A stretch of 64,000 bases of DNA, taken from the NCBI RefSeq assembly GCF_001436025.1, contig NZ_AZEQ01000013.1:1-64000 (forward strand), written 5' to 3'. Made by a program: the position numbers and the translations under genes. Source of the DNA: Limosilactobacillus mucosae DSM 13345. GTDB lineage: Bacteria; Bacillota; Bacilli; Lactobacillales; Lactobacillaceae. This document shows positions 18,566 through 27,500 of this stretch, in pieces. The notes under the pieces are model-generated. The model saw only the letters and a program-made list of their open reading frames with translations. It did not search any database and was not told the DNA's origin. How positions within the stretch are numbered: the first letter of the stretch is position 1; each line of letters begins with the position of its first letter.

Positions 18566-18883
18566 CAGGCTGCCAGCGTCTGGTTCAGCATCTTAAGCAG
18601 TCGGCAAAATGCTCAGCTCGGCTTTAGGCAAGGTGCTGCGTCTGCATTTTAGAGAATCAAAGTGCTGAATCCGTGTCTTGGAAAATTCGGTGCCCGCAAT
18701 TTAAAGACCACGCGACGATTGGTGCAATGATCAGCATGGCTGGAAAATATTGCTGACTTAAAATGACGCCACATTAAGCATCCGCGTTTCAATCAAAATT
18801 AAACAACTCGTGAATACCGCTAAGGGTCCGCATTCGGCTAGACCGAACGTCGGGCCTTTATTGCTTTAGAAAGGAAGATATAC
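18566..18883. other. nrdD-nrdG intergenic region with a hairpin
   Basis: The 318-bp gap has no reading frame. Near its end an imperfect hairpin (18822-18859, aagggtccg...cgggcctt around an inner ttcgg/ccgaa stem) is followed by a poor T-run. It may attenuate or process the nrdDG transcript, placing less nrdG than nrdD product, but this is a guess. Confidence 0.4.
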
Positions 18884-19471
18884 ATGGCAAAAGAACGTCC
18901 AATCAGACTCCCCAAGAATCCTAAACCTAAGGAATGGCTGGCCGAGGATCATTCCTTACAATATATTGCTGACTACAAGCCATTTAACTTTGTCGATGGT
19001 GAAGGGGTGCGCTGCAGTCTTTACGTCAGCGGCTGCCTGTTCAACTGTCCTGGCTGCTACAACAAGGCTGCGCAAAACTTTCACTATGGTCAGCCCTATT
19101 CACAGGAACTGGAAGATCAGATCATCGAAGACTTGGATCATGACTATGTTCAAGGACTGACGCTGTTGGGCGGGGAACCATTCTTGAACACCCAGGTCTG
19201 CTTAAAGATCATCAAGCGTGTGCGCAAGGAGTTTGGTCACACTAAAGACATCTGGTCATGGTCGGGCTACACCTGGGAAGAGCTGCAGCAGGAATCATAT
19301 GACAAACTGGAAATGCTGAGCCTGATCGATATTTTGGTTGACGGCCGCTTTTTAGAAGGGCAAAAGGATTTGACGCTGCAGTTTCGTGGCAGTGCCAACC
19401 AGCGCATCATCGACGTGCAGAAATCATTAAAAGCCAACCAAGTCGTTATCTGGGATAAGCTGGTTCACTAG
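18884..19471 (+). CDS. nrdG: Anaerobic ribonucleotide reductase-activating protein
   Basis: NrdG is the radical-SAM enzyme that installs the glycyl radical on NrdD. The 195-residue protein has the CxxxCxxC iron-sulfur motif as Cys51, Cys55, Cys58 in the segment SGCLFNCPGCYN, then GGEPF for SAM binding. Length is somewhat above the usual 155-175 residues because of an N-terminal extension rich in Pro and Lys. AAAGGAAG lies 9 bases before the ATG. It follows nrdD in the same direction. Confidence 0.93.
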   Translation: MAKERPIRLPKNPKPKEWLAEDHSLQYIADYKPFNFVDGEGVRCSLYVSGCLFNCPGCYNKAAQNFHYGQPYSQELEDQIIEDLDHDYVQGLTLLGGEPFLNTQVCLKIIKRVRKEFGHTKDIWSWSGYTWEELQQESYDKLEMLSLIDILVDGRFLEGQKDLTLQFRGSANQRIIDVQKSLKANQVVIWDKLVH

Positions 19472-19484
19472 AAAAGAGGCCATT

Positions 19485-20267
19485 ATGACATTAAAAATCA
19501 ATCATCTGCATGCCATTATCAAAGAAACCGGCGAAGAAATCTTAAAAGGCGTTGATCTAACGGTACCAACCGGTGAGATTCATGCCATCATGGGTCCCAA
19601 TGGCACGGGAAAGTCAACACTGTCAGAAACGATCATGGGCTATCCGGCCTATGAGGTTACGCAAGGTACGGTAGAGTTTGATGGTCAAGACGTTTTGAGT
19701 CTGCCAGTCAATGAACGTGCCAGACTGGGGATGTTTTTAGGGATGCAGTATCCGGCCGAGATTCAAGGGGTCAACAATGCTGATTTTATCCGCACGGCAA
19801 TCAATGCTCAGCGTCCTGAGGATGATCCATTGCCAGTGCTGCAGTTTATCCAACGCCTGCAGGAAAACATGGCGCTGCTGGAAATGCCCGATGATATTAC
19901 CGATCGTTATTTAAACGTAGGCTTTTCTGGCGGTGAGAAGAAGCGTAATGAGGTTTTGCAGATGCTGATGCTGCAGCCTAAACTGGCAATTTTAGATGAG
20001 ATCGACTCGGGACTGGATATTGACGCGCTGCGAATCGTGGCTAAAGGGATCAATCATCTGCGCGGTCCTGAATTCAGTGCGTTATTGATCACTCATTATG
20101 AGCGGCTGCTGGAGTACGTTACGCCAGACAAGATTCACGTCATGGTGGATGGTCAGATCGTCAAGACGGCGGGACCGGAACTGGCTGACGAGCTGGAAGC
20201 AGACGGCTATGCCAAGTATGAAAAAATCAGAAGAAATGGCGTGAGCGAATCAACTACCCCAGAATAA
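19485..20267 (+). CDS. sufC: Fe-S cluster assembly ATPase SufC
   Basis: SufC is the ABC-type ATPase of the SufBCD scaffold that builds iron-sulfur clusters. The 260-residue protein has Walker A GPNGTGKST, the Suf-type signature FSGGEKKRNE, Walker B LAILDEIDSGLD and the H-loop ITHYERLL. The last residues are unusual: the codons for Pro-Glu and the stop fall inside the palindrome at 20257-20276 that appears to be the end of the inserted TnpB element, so the natural C-terminus has probably been replaced by a few foreign residues. It starts 13 bp after nrdG. sufD and sufB follow beyond the insertion. Confidence 0.95.
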   Translation: MTLKINHLHAIIKETGEEILKGVDLTVPTGEIHAIMGPNGTGKSTLSETIMGYPAYEVTQGTVEFDGQDVLSLPVNERARLGMFLGMQYPAEIQGVNNADFIRTAINAQRPEDDPLPVLQFIQRLQENMALLEMPDDITDRYLNVGFSGGEKKRNEVLQMLMLQPKLAILDEIDSGLDIDALRIVAKGINHLRGPEFSALLITHYERLLEYVTPDKIHVMVDGQIVKTAGPELADELEADGYAKYEKIRRNGVSESTTPE

Positions 20268-20276
20268 ATTCTGAGG

Positions 20277-20400
20277 TTTGCAGTCTCATCTATTGCTAGA
20301 TAGTGGTCATAGCGTCTTGCGACTCCCACCTGTGAGACCGCATCGTCGGACAGTTGACGGTGCCCGTTTATCTGCCAAGTATTACTCAGCAGATGCCTGT
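20277..20400 (-). ncRNA. Candidate omega RNA (reRNA) of the TnpB element
   Basis: TnpB guide RNAs come from the 3' end of tnpB and the element's right end. Here, just past the tnpB stop on the minus strand, an outer 6-bp stem (GTCTCA/TGAGAC, 20283-20288 with 20333-20338) encloses two inner hairpins, atctattgctagat and gtgg...ccac. The guide would then be copied from DNA immediately beyond the right end, which here is the 3' end of sufC. Structure and position support this; no transcript evidence is available. Confidence 0.4.
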
Positions 20401-21632
20401 TTGTTAAATTGTGGGGCTTCTTCACCACTGCGGTAAAGCGTCCCCAAAAGCTGGATGTTCATCGCACCTAGTCTGTCATCGTTTGACTTGTAGCCACAAC
20501 GATCACAAACGTACAAATGCTGCTTGTGATCTCGGTTTTCCTTGCGGATTCGCCCACATTTCGGGCAACGCTGACTGGTATATTTAGCCGGAACTTTGAC
20601 CACTATTGAGGAGTTCAGATTGGCTTTATAAGTCAAAAACTGTTCAAACTGATAGAACGCCCATGATACCATCTCATAGCGCTTGTCTTTAGCGGTCTGT
20701 TCAGTTGCAAAACGCACGTCGGTTAAGTCTTCCAAGGCAAAAACAGTATTTGCCCCGTAATGGTCAATGAGTGTCTTAGTTAAGCAATGATTTACATCAC
20801 TCATCCAGCGGTTCTCTCGTTGACCAATTTGCTTAAGACGACGCTTGGCGGACTTAGTACCTTTTGACTGAAGCTCTGCTCTAAGCTTTTTATACTTACG
20901 TCTAGTTCGCAAGACCTTCTCACCACTATAAAGCAGAGTTTTGCCTGCTTCATCATAGCAAGCTGCTAAGAAGTGCAATCCTCGGTCAATCCCGACGACA
21001 TGTTCTGCCTCTTCTGGAGAATATTCCGGTAATGAGGTAGTAGCGCTAATGTGAACGTACCAATTCTGCTTTGACTGAAGAAGCTTGATTGATCCAAACT
21101 TCCATTTGTCAGCATCAAGATACTGATCAAAGCCTTTGCATACAAATGAGACCTTCTTTCTGCCTTGCAGAGTGTTTAAAGACAGCTGCTGGGCAGAAGA
21201 CAGGTAAGACCAGTCACGGCCACGTTGCAAGTCAAGTTGCGGACGCTTGAATTCAATCGGTTTCCAAAGCCAATCAAGATCACGGGGAATTTGAGACCAA
21301 ATAGCATGACCTTTGCTGTCTTTTTTGCCAGTATCAAAACGATATGGCTTTTGACTAAGTTGCGTTCTGACAATCTTATAACGTGCAATAACATTTCTGA
21401 TTGCCGACTGTGCCATCTGACTTTTAAGGCCGAACTGATCTCTGATTTCATGATAGAGAGCTTTGTTCAATTTTGATTGTGACAATTCAAAATTATTATC
21501 AAAGACATACTGTGAGATAAAGTTGCAAGCGTCTTTGTATTTCTCCATAGATTGGACAAAGGCCTGTGCAGTTTCATTATCAATATTGAGTAATTTTGCT
21601 TTGATGGTAATTGATTGCTCCAATGGTTTCAC
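20382..21632 (-). CDS. tnpB: RNA-guided endonuclease TnpB, intact
   Basis: TnpB nucleases, ancestors of Cas12, cut DNA next to a short TAM motif using an RNA from the element end, helping the element persist. The 416-residue protein keeps all three RuvC acids: Asp216 in VGIDRG, Glu301 in ALEDL and Asp386 in NDDRLGAMN. The zinc finger between the last two is complete (CPKCG...CDRCG), and an N-terminal helix-turn-helix-like region has normal length. GGAGGTG stands upstream of the ATG. The frame is undamaged, so an active enzyme is likely. It is transcribed against the suf operon. Confidence 0.93.
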   Translation of the reverse strand: MKPLEQSITIKAKLLNIDNETAQAFVQSMEKYKDACNFISQYVFDNNFELSQSKLNKALYHEIRDQFGLKSQMAQSAIRNVIARYKIVRTQLSQKPYRFDTGKKDSKGHAIWSQIPRDLDWLWKPIEFKRPQLDLQRGRDWSYLSSAQQLSLNTLQGRKKVSFVCKGFDQYLDADKWKFGSIKLLQSKQNWYVHISATTSLPEYSPEEAEHVVGIDRGLHFLAACYDEAGKTLLYSGEKVLRTRRKYKKLRAELQSKGTKSAKRRLKQIGQRENRWMSDVNHCLTKTLIDHYGANTVFALEDLTDVRFATEQTAKDKRYEMVSWAFYQFEQFLTYKANLNSSIVVKVPAKYTSQRCPKCGRIRKENRDHKQHLYVCDRCGYKSNDDRLGAMNIQLLGTLYRSGEEAPQFNKQASAE

Positions 21633-21713
21633 CTCCTATCTTTCAATTACTATTAGATCATCTTTATTTTAGTGAATACAGTAGAAAGGAAAAGGGGCTG
21701 AAAGTGCAATTCC

Positions 21714-21734
21714 TCCCCAGATTGAAATCATGGG
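21714..21734. repeat. Imperfect hairpin at the 5' end of the TnpB element
   Basis: CCCC-A-GATT pairs with AATC-a-TGGGG around a 2-nt loop with one bulge. It lies about 80 bp before the tnpB start, where IS200/IS605 left-end hairpins recognised by Y1 transposases are found. Confidence 0.55.
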
Positions 21735-21766
21735 GTATCCTTGCTTAATCAGCCCTAGGTATATCA

Positions 21767-22960
21767 ATGAATCAACAACTTTTAAGTCAAGTGATGGCCA
21801 GCTGTGTGAATGCACCAGACTGGCTGATGAAAAAAAGACAGTTGGCGGTTTTGCTTCAAGAACGGTTCAAAAGCACGCCAGCCACGGAAAAGATCATAGC
21901 TGCCTGGCTGGAAAATCCCAGTCTCGCCCAGCTTGAGCAATCAGTTGGTGAGCAGGCAAATGCTGATCAGGTTAAAGCTGCCGTCCCACACACGACTGGC
22001 TGGGTTAATCTGCCCTTGTTTGCCGCTGCAAACGTCTATCCCGAATTGCTGCAGGAAAATCTGATGGAAAAGGCGATCTCATGGCAGGACAGTCAGCTCA
22101 ATGCCATGCACCTGGCCTTGCTGAATGGCGGCCGCTTCATCTATATTCCAGATGGCACGATCGTCAAAGAGCCCATTGAACTGACCGTTGACTGTCCATT
22201 GCCTAACTATCATAATCTGGTGATCGTCGGTGCCGGTGCCCAGGCAACCATTGTCGAGCATCAAACCGCCACAAGCAGACAGCCGGCTTATTTTGGCACG
22301 GAACTGCTTTTAGGCGATGGCGCGCGGGTCGACTACTACCAGTCCAACCGCTTTTCGGCTGTGCAGAATCATCAGACAGTCAGGGCCTACCAAGCACAGC
22401 ATTCAGTTTTGAATATGTATCTGGCCTTGTTTGATGAGCATGATTTGACGACCGATTTTTATGCCAATCTGGATGGTCAAGGCGGAGCAGCCGAGATCAA
22501 AATGGTTACGATTGCCAGTGGTCGGCAGGTGCAAGACGTTCAGACGCAGATTCTTAATCATGGTCCGCATACGGTCGGTAATATCATCCAAAACGGCGTG
22601 GCCAAAGACAAGGCAGTTTTAAATTTTCATGCAGTTGGCAAAACCGAGCGTGGGGCATATGGCGCCAATTCGCAACAGCAGAGCCGCATTATGACGCTTT
22701 CTGATGAGTGCAAAGGCGAGGCGGATCCCGTGCTGCTGATTGAAGAAAATGACGTTAATGCCGGGCACGCTGCCAGTATCGGCAAGGTTGACGCGGATGA
22801 TCTCTATTATCTGGAATCGCGCGGCCTCAGTGAGCATGACGCGCAGGTACTGCTGACGCGGGGCTTTTTACTGCCGGTTTTAAATCAGTTTCCTGATCAA
22901 AAGCTGCGGGAAAATCTGGTTGATGAACTGGCGCAAAGATTGGAGGAAAAGCATGAGTGA
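21767..22960 (+). CDS. sufD: Fe-S cluster assembly protein SufD
   Basis: SufD pairs with SufB in the SufBC2D scaffold. The 397-residue protein has an alpha-helical N-terminus, then the beta-helix core typical of SufB/SufD with [12 protein letters not shown], and the conserved C-terminal segment [22 protein letters not shown], which includes the His corresponding to the SufD cluster ligand. The start is set by the first ATG after the inserted element; only a weak AGG lies upstream, so the original ribosome-binding site may have been disturbed. It overlaps sufB by 8 bases (coupled translation). Confidence 0.93.
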   Translation: MNQQLLSQVMASCVNAPDWLMKKRQLAVLLQERFKSTPATEKIIAAWLENPSLAQLEQSVGEQANADQVKAAVPHTTGWVNLPLFAAANVYPELLQENLMEKAISWQDSQLNAMHLALLNGGRFIYIPDGTIVKEPIELTVDCPLPNYHNLVIVGAGAQATIVEHQTATSRQPAYFGTELLLGDGARVDYYQSNRFSAVQNHQTVRAYQAQHSVLNMYLALFDEHDLTTDFYANLDGQGGAAEIKMVTIASGRQVQDVQTQILNHGPHTVGNIIQNGVAKDKAVLNFHAVGKTERGAYGANSQQQSRIMTLSDECKGEADPVLLIEENDVNAGHAASIGKVDADDLYYLESRGLSEHDAQVLLTRGFLLPVLNQFPDQKLRENLVDELAQRLEEKHE

Positions 22961-24386
22961 TCAAGCAAGCCAACAGGCAGCAGACAAGGCAGCAATTCAT
23001 GAATTTGCCAGCCAGCATTATCAGTTTGGCTTTCATGATGACGTCAAGCCGATCTTTTCAACTGGAGTCGGGCTGACGGAAGAAACGGTTCGTGAAATCT
23101 CGTGCCGTAAGCATGAGCCGGACTGGATGCTGAAGATTCGTCTGGATGCCTATCATCAATATCGTCAAATGAAGCTGCCGACTTTTGGCCCTGATCTAAG
23201 TCAGCTGAATCTGGATGAGCTGCGCTATTTCCAGCGGCCAACCGATCATGTGGCGCGCAGCTGGGATGAGGTGCCCCAAGCAATGAAAACGACTTTTGAA
23301 AAGATGGGTGTTCCCGAAGCCGAGCGTAAATATCTGGCGGGGGCAACGGCACAGTATGAATCAGAGGTTGTTTATGCCAATCTAAAGCGGGATCTTTCAC
23401 GCCAAGGAATCATTTTCATGGATACGGATACGGCGGTTCAAAAACATCCCGAAATCGTCAAACAGTATTTTGCGACGCTGGTTCATCCCGATGACAATAT
23501 TTTTGCGGCACTGAATACGGCGGTCTGGTCGGGCGGCACGTTTATCTATGTACCAAAGGGCGTGCATGCTGACGCGCCGCTGCAGAGCTTTTTTAGAATC
23601 AATGCCGAAAATACGGGGCAGTTTGAGCGGACGCTGATCGTGGTTGAGGATGGCGCAAGCGTTAACTATGTCGAAGGCTGCACGGCACCAGTCTATTCGG
23701 AAGACAGTCTGCATGCGGCCGTGGTTGAGGTGTTTGTGCATCCCAATGCCTTTTGCCGCTATACGACGATTCAAAATTGGTCCAGCAACGTCTACAGCCT
23801 GGAAACCAAGCGTGCTGAAGCCGAGGCCGGGGCTACGATGGAATGGGTTGACGGTAATCTGGGTTCCAAAGTCACGATGAAGTACCCCAGCATCTATCTG
23901 CGGGGTCGTGAAGCTAAGGGAACCATGCTGTCGATTGCATTTGCCAATGGTCCGATTGATCAGGATACCGGTGCCCGCATGATTCATCAGGCTCCGCACA
24001 CGCATTCAACGATAATTTCCAAATCACTGTGTCGGGCAGGCGGCATCTGTGACTATCGCGGTGAGGTCAAGATGGATGAAAACGCGCACGGCTCAAGCTC
24101 GCATGTTGAATGTGACACGATTATTATGGATGACAATTCAAGTTCAGATACGATTCCATATAATAAAGTTGCAGTTGGGGACGTAACGATGGAGCACGAG
24201 GCCAAGGTATCCAAAGTTTCTGAAGAAGAACTCTACTATTTAATGTCGCGTGGACTGAGCGAAGAAGAAGCAACCAAAATGATCGTTATGGGTTTTATTG
24301 AACCGTTCACCAAGCAGCTGCCGATGGAATACGCGGTGGAATTGAATCGTTTGATTGATTTTCAAATGGAAGGCTCGGTCGGCTGA
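22953..24386 (+). CDS. sufB: Fe-S cluster assembly scaffold SufB
   Basis: SufB is the main scaffold on which the Suf system assembles Fe-S clusters. The 477-residue protein has the family core: [11 protein letters not shown], the beta-helix repeats with [12 protein letters not shown], and the cluster/sulfur-accepting Cys in HVECDTI near residue 390. The C-terminal [18 protein letters not shown] block is intact. ATG at 22953 has GGAGG 7 bases upstream and overlaps the sufD stop. In related lactobacilli sufS and sufU normally lie between sufD and sufB; neither is here. A strong terminator follows at 24608. Confidence 0.95.
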   Translation: MSDQASQQAADKAAIHEFASQHYQFGFHDDVKPIFSTGVGLTEETVREISCRKHEPDWMLKIRLDAYHQYRQMKLPTFGPDLSQLNLDELRYFQRPTDHVARSWDEVPQAMKTTFEKMGVPEAERKYLAGATAQYESEVVYANLKRDLSRQGIIFMDTDTAVQKHPEIVKQYFATLVHPDDNIFAALNTAVWSGGTFIYVPKGVHADAPLQSFFRINAENTGQFERTLIVVEDGASVNYVEGCTAPVYSEDSLHAAVVEVFVHPNAFCRYTTIQNWSSNVYSLETKRAEAEAGATMEWVDGNLGSKVTMKYPSIYLRGREAKGTMLSIAFANGPIDQDTGARMIHQAPHTHSTIISKSLCRAGGICDYRGEVKMDENAHGSSSHVECDTIIMDDNSSSDTIPYNKVAVGDVTMEHEAKVSKVSEEELYYLMSRGLSEEEATKMIVMGFIEPFTKQLPMEYAVELNRLIDFQMEGSVG

Positions 24387-24607
24387 TTTTTGGAACGGAA
24401 GCATTTTGCGTAGTCGAAATTTCAACCTGGCTTGCCAAGTTATGCTGCATCAGCAAAAAACGCGAAGCTTGGTCACCCAGGTTCTAAGATTGAAGCGATA
24501 ATTTGAGCTTGGCGAGGTAGTCTTTGAATTATCAGTTAAGCTGTTTGATGGGAAATAACAGTGAATTAGCACCGAAAATGCCGATCAAAGATTACAAAAT
24601 TGTCACA
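24387..24607. other. Non-coding stretch after sufB
   Basis: About 220 bp follow the sufB stop before the terminator. No credible gene is seen; short reverse-complementary words (aacctggct, accaggtt-like) could form weak structure. Confidence 0.4.
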
Positions 24608-24657
24608 AAAAGGGTCATAAATTCCTAAATTTTAGGATTTATGACCCTTTTTTATGA
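24608..24657. terminator. Strong bidirectional terminator of the suf operon
   Basis: An almost perfect stem of about 20 bp (aaaagggtcataaattcctaa with its complement, one base bulged) has A-rich and T-rich flanks, so it can work on both strands. Confidence 0.9.
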
Positions 24658-24866
24658 AAAATAAAAATTTTTTTACTCTAAAATATTACAAAATCAGCTA
24701 TTTTTCGGTCGCGATGAAAACAAAGCGATACAAGACTATTATAATGCGATTTATAACAAGTTTAGGCCAACCTAAAACGCTAAATGAAAGCGGATTACAT
24801 TACACGCTTTTACAGAATTCACGATTTTTGAGATATTCCGGTAATTGCACGGTAAAGCTGAGGGGT

Positions 24867-24888
24867 TATAGTATTCACCGTTGATAAA
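24867..24888 (+). promoter_or_regulatory. Conserved -10 region shared by the two apf genes
   Basis: The 22-mer from tatagt to gataaa is repeated at 27682-27703 with 21 of 22 bases identical, at nearly the same distance (about 50-65 bp) from both apf start codons. TATAGT is a probable -10 box and the conserved caccgttgataaa probably spans the transcript start and early leader. Confidence 0.5.
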
Positions 24889-24939
24889 GATAAAGAGCAA
24901 AAAACCTGAACTACAGATAAAAAAGGATGAATCTATTTT

Positions 24940-25761
24940 ATGAAAATTTCAAAGAAAGCTGTTAAAATCTCTGCTGCCGTAGCTGGTGCCGTAGCTTTGG
25001 GCACGGTTGGCACGGCAATTACTGCCAATGCCGACACGGTTTACACGGTTCAGTCCGGCGACACGCTGTCTGGAATTTCCGCTAAGCTGGGTCACAACTT
25101 AGACTTTGTAGACCAATTGGCATCCAAGAATAACATTGCTAACAAGAACCTGATCTATGTTGGTCAAAAACTGGTTATCTCTGATGATGGCGAAGTATCC
25201 TCAGCAACTTCAGAACAAGCTGCTACGTTGCCAAGTGCTACGGCTGAAAACACGGCTACGGCACAAGACAGCACGGCGCAATCTGCTGACAGTGCTGCTC
25301 AATCAACGGCTGCTGATACCAGTGCTGAACAAGCTGCCAGTGATGCTGCCGCTGCTCAGGCTGCCAGTGACGCTGCTGCTTCTCAAGCTGCCGCATCCCA
25401 AGCCGCTGCTTCTCAAGCTGCTGCTGCCCAGGCCCAAGCCGCTCAACAACAAAGTGCGCAAGTTCAAGCAGCTACTTACAGTGCCAACACTTACAGCACC
25501 AACACGACGACTACGACCTACACTTCTACGGTCAGTGGCGACGAAGCAGCTGCTAAGGCTTGGATTGCCAACAAAGAATCTGGTGGCAGCTACACCGCAC
25601 AAAATGGTCAATACTACGGTAAGTACCAACTGAGTTCTTCTTACTTGAATGGTGACTACTCTGCCGCTAACCAGGAACAGGTTGCTGACAATTACGTTGC
25701 TAATCGTTACGGTTCATGGACGGCTGCTCAACAATTCTGGCAAAGTCATGGCTGGTACTAA
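24940..25761 (+). CDS. Aggregation-promoting-factor-like LysM surface protein 1
   Basis: The 273-residue secreted protein has a Sec signal peptide ending in ANADT (cleavage near residue 31), one LysM peptidoglycan-binding domain ([22 protein letters not shown]..., about 33-77), an Ala/Gln/Ser-rich linker (about 85-190) and a C-terminal domain (about 200-273) with [20 protein letters not shown] and the terminal [14 protein letters not shown]. That C-terminus is the hallmark of Lactobacillus Apf proteins, linked to cell shape, co-aggregation and possibly transglycosylase-like activity; Glu in ESGGSY resembles a lysozyme-fold acid. AAAAGGATG is 12 bases before ATG. A paralogue lies at 27747. Confidence 0.85.
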   Translation: MKISKKAVKISAAVAGAVALGTVGTAITANADTVYTVQSGDTLSGISAKLGHNLDFVDQLASKNNIANKNLIYVGQKLVISDDGEVSSATSEQAATLPSATAENTATAQDSTAQSADSAAQSTAADTSAEQAASDAAAAQAASDAAASQAAASQAAASQAAAAQAQAAQQQSAQVQAATYSANTYSTNTTTTTYTSTVSGDEAAAKAWIANKESGGSYTAQNGQYYGKYQLSSSYLNGDYSAANQEQVADNYVANRYGSWTAAQQFWQSHGWY

Positions 25762-25822
25762 AAATCAGCTTAACTAAATTAGATAAAATAAAAAGCAATG
25801 GCGATTTTCTGCCATTGACCCG

Positions 25823-25861
25823 TACCCCCAAAGTTGGAAACACAACTTTGGGGGTATTTTT
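25823..25861 (+). terminator. Terminator of the first apf gene
   Basis: A perfect 14-bp stem (25823-25836 with 25843-25856, tacccccaaagttg) and a TTTTT run follow the gene; a smaller hairpin caatggc/gccattg lies just before it. Confidence 0.92.
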
Positions 25862-26006
25862 ATGATATATGAGAGAAATGGGACGGTTTGATAGATTAGG
25901 GCGACAGGTGACAGTGAGTTGGGCGCTGCTGCAAAAAGATAGGGAATTGATCTAGGGGTGGATACCGCTTTGAAGCGAATTGATTTGACATAGGACTGGG
26001 CACTGT

Positions 26007-26074
26007 TTTGAATTGGCAAGACGGTTCAGCTTTGAAATGGCAAGCGGGTTTGATTTTGAATCTACAGGCGGGTT
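26007..26074 (+). repeat. Degenerate 24-bp tandem repeat, three units
   Basis: Units begin at about 26007, 26031 and 26055 with the form TTTGAAxxxxCAxGxGGGTT and a 24-bp period. A weaker relative may precede them at 25984. The region is otherwise non-coding; nothing else is seen in 25862-26214 apart from a likely thioesterase promoter near 26174 (TAGAAT). Confidence 0.5.
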
Positions 26075-26214
26075 AGCTAGGACAGATTTAGATAGTCGAA
26101 ATGTTTGAATGGTTTGTTACATTATAAGGAAGCAATTATTCAAAGCATCTGTGCGGGTGATTTCTAGTAGTGCTAGAATAAAACGCAGATAATAATTGAG
26201 AAGAGGGATTTGTG

Positions 26215-26712
26215 ATGACTGCAATCAACTGTCAACAAACACGAATTGAAACAACACATCGGATTTTGAATGGTGACTTAAATGAGCATGGGACGCTGTT
26301 TGGCGGTCGCCTGCTGGAAACCGTGGATGCAGAGGCTTCAGTCGCGGCAATGCGGGTTGCTAGAGCTACTTTGGTTACGGCGGCCATGGATCACGTTCAA
26401 TTCGTCAAGCCGTTCCACCTGCAGGATGCCATGATTGTCAGAGCAGTGGTTACTGGGCTGGGACATCGGTCGGTTGAGGTATTCGTAAAGGTTTTGGGCG
26501 AGCACTTGATGACTGGCGAACGTTTTGTTGGCTTTACCTGCTTTTTGACCTATGTAGTGCCAGGAGCAGAGTCGGGGTTGGCCTACGATGAATTGATTGC
26601 TGATAATGATGAAACCAAATATCTGTTGGCAGGCTATCAGGATCGGCGTGCGCAACGGGCCACGGTTCGTCAGCAGGAGCGCGATTTGTTGGCTCATTTG
26701 AGTTGCGAATAG
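26215..26712 (+). CDS. Hotdog-fold acyl-CoA thioesterase (YciA/BFIT-like)
   Basis: The 165-residue single-domain hotdog protein should hydrolyse acyl-CoA thioesters. The pattern HGTLFGGRLLETVDAEASVAA contains the helix and Asp characteristic of the acyl-CoA thioester hydrolase group, and AAMDHVQFVKPFHLQDAM follows as in YciA-type enzymes. ATG at 26215 has AGAGGG seven bases upstream; an adjacent GTG at 26212 is less likely. It has no operon partners: over 350 bp of non-coding sequence lies before it and 1 kb after it. Substrate chain length cannot be inferred. Confidence 0.85.
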   Translation: MTAINCQQTRIETTHRILNGDLNEHGTLFGGRLLETVDAEASVAAMRVARATLVTAAMDHVQFVKPFHLQDAMIVRAVVTGLGHRSVEVFVKVLGEHLMTGERFVGFTCFLTYVVPGAESGLAYDELIADNDETKYLLAGYQDRRAQRATVRQQERDLLAHLSCE

Positions 26713-26917
26713 GCGGGCAGATTTACTAGCGGTTCGGGAGCTATTGAGACGTCGGCGGGGGTTGTCGGTAAAACATCATAGCTGAGGTGTGATATTGTCG
26801 TGCGATCGATTGCGGTAATGGATGGTCAGCTCATTAATGATGATAGATGCCCCAGATGCGACTTTTATGCAAAAAACCTGTATAAAACGCCCAACAATCA
26901 GCCTTAAAAATATACAT

Positions 26918-26960
26918 CTTTACCTACTATTTAGAAAAAAACTGCCATAAGTAGGTAAAG
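26918..26960. repeat. Palindrome 1 with TACCTACT core
   Basis: A perfect 11-bp inverted repeat, ctttacctact (26918-26928) and agtaggtaaag (26950-26960), flanks a 21-nt AT-rich loop. No T-run follows, so it is not an ordinary terminator. Confidence 0.75.
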
Positions 26961-26981
26961 TTGACGCGATCGAATATGCAG

Positions 26982-27020
26982 CTACCTACTATTGGCTAAA
27001 AAACAGCGAATAGTAGGTAG
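26982..27020. repeat. Palindrome 2 with TACCTACT core
   Basis: A perfect 12-bp inverted repeat, ctacctactatt (26982-26993) and aatagtaggtag (27009-27020), can be extended inward by GCT/AGC across one mismatch. It shares the TACCTACTAT core with palindrome 1, 22 bp away. Confidence 0.8.
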
Positions 27021-27451
27021 TCTTAGAGCCCAGAGCCAGATTAAGCCCGATTTTCTTCACAAAGTCAGCTGCTTAGCGGTGAAAAGATGGTCGCCGACTG
27101 AATTCATGACAGCTGGCAGTGGGATGCTTGTTCTGTCAGCTCGGAATATTGAGTGCTAACCTTAATTGACTTATTAACGCTCTTGACGCAGATCTAAATC
27201 AGCTGCATCCGCTTGTTTAGCGATTCAAAAGGGCAGTACGCGGATTGGGTAAGTGTAGCGAACTGAGTGTAAAGGAGGCCAGCTGCTGAATTGACTGGGG
27301 ATATAAGATTCAGTCGGTCTTGCCGGTATTAACGCACTTGATGATCAGTTGAGCGATGGTGGTGTTGCGTCGCTTGACTAAGACGATATCGGCTGCCAAT
27401 TATGACATCAATAATGGTGCCGTTCAGCAATAAATCAATCAAAAATTCAAG

Positions 27452-27500
27452 AAAAAACCGTAATTTGAGGGCTGAAATCTTCAAATTTACGGTTTTTTTA
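27452..27500. terminator. Bidirectional terminator-like hairpin
   Basis: The stem aaaaaaccgtaa-tttga with tcaaatttacggtttttt (one bulge) has an A-run and a T-run on either side. It insulates the second apf gene from upstream transcription, as the hairpin at 24608 does for the first. Confidence 0.8.

Larger units (their letters stand above)
20257..21750 (-). mobile_element. TnpB-only IS200/IS605-type element inserted between sufC and sufD
   Basis: A single tnpB gene on the minus strand is flanked by structured ends: a palindrome and three-way-junction-like sequence on the 3' side (20257-20345) and an imperfect ccccagatt-ga-aatcatgggg hairpin on the 5' side (21714-21734). No tnpA (Y1 or serine recombinase) is present, so mobility would need a transposase from elsewhere. 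The exact ends are estimates. The element separates genes that in relatives form one tight operon. Confidence 0.75.

Noticed and set aside
12000-24000. Long reverse-strand open frames inside nrdD, sufB and the pectinesterase gene
   Set aside because: They lie opposite strongly conserved genes, have no ribosome-binding sites and show no recognisable protein motifs.
24794-24814. TTACA-type half-sites before the apf genes, resembling WalR boxes
   Set aside because: The start-to-start spacing is 10 and 5 bp, not the 11 bp of TGTWAH-N5-TGTWAH, and the second apf gene does not keep the pattern.
27315-27405. Minus-strand peptide starting AADIVLVKRRN as a gene fragment
   Set aside because: It is under 30 residues, has no start or ribosome-binding site, and resemblance to P-type ATPase sequence is too weak.
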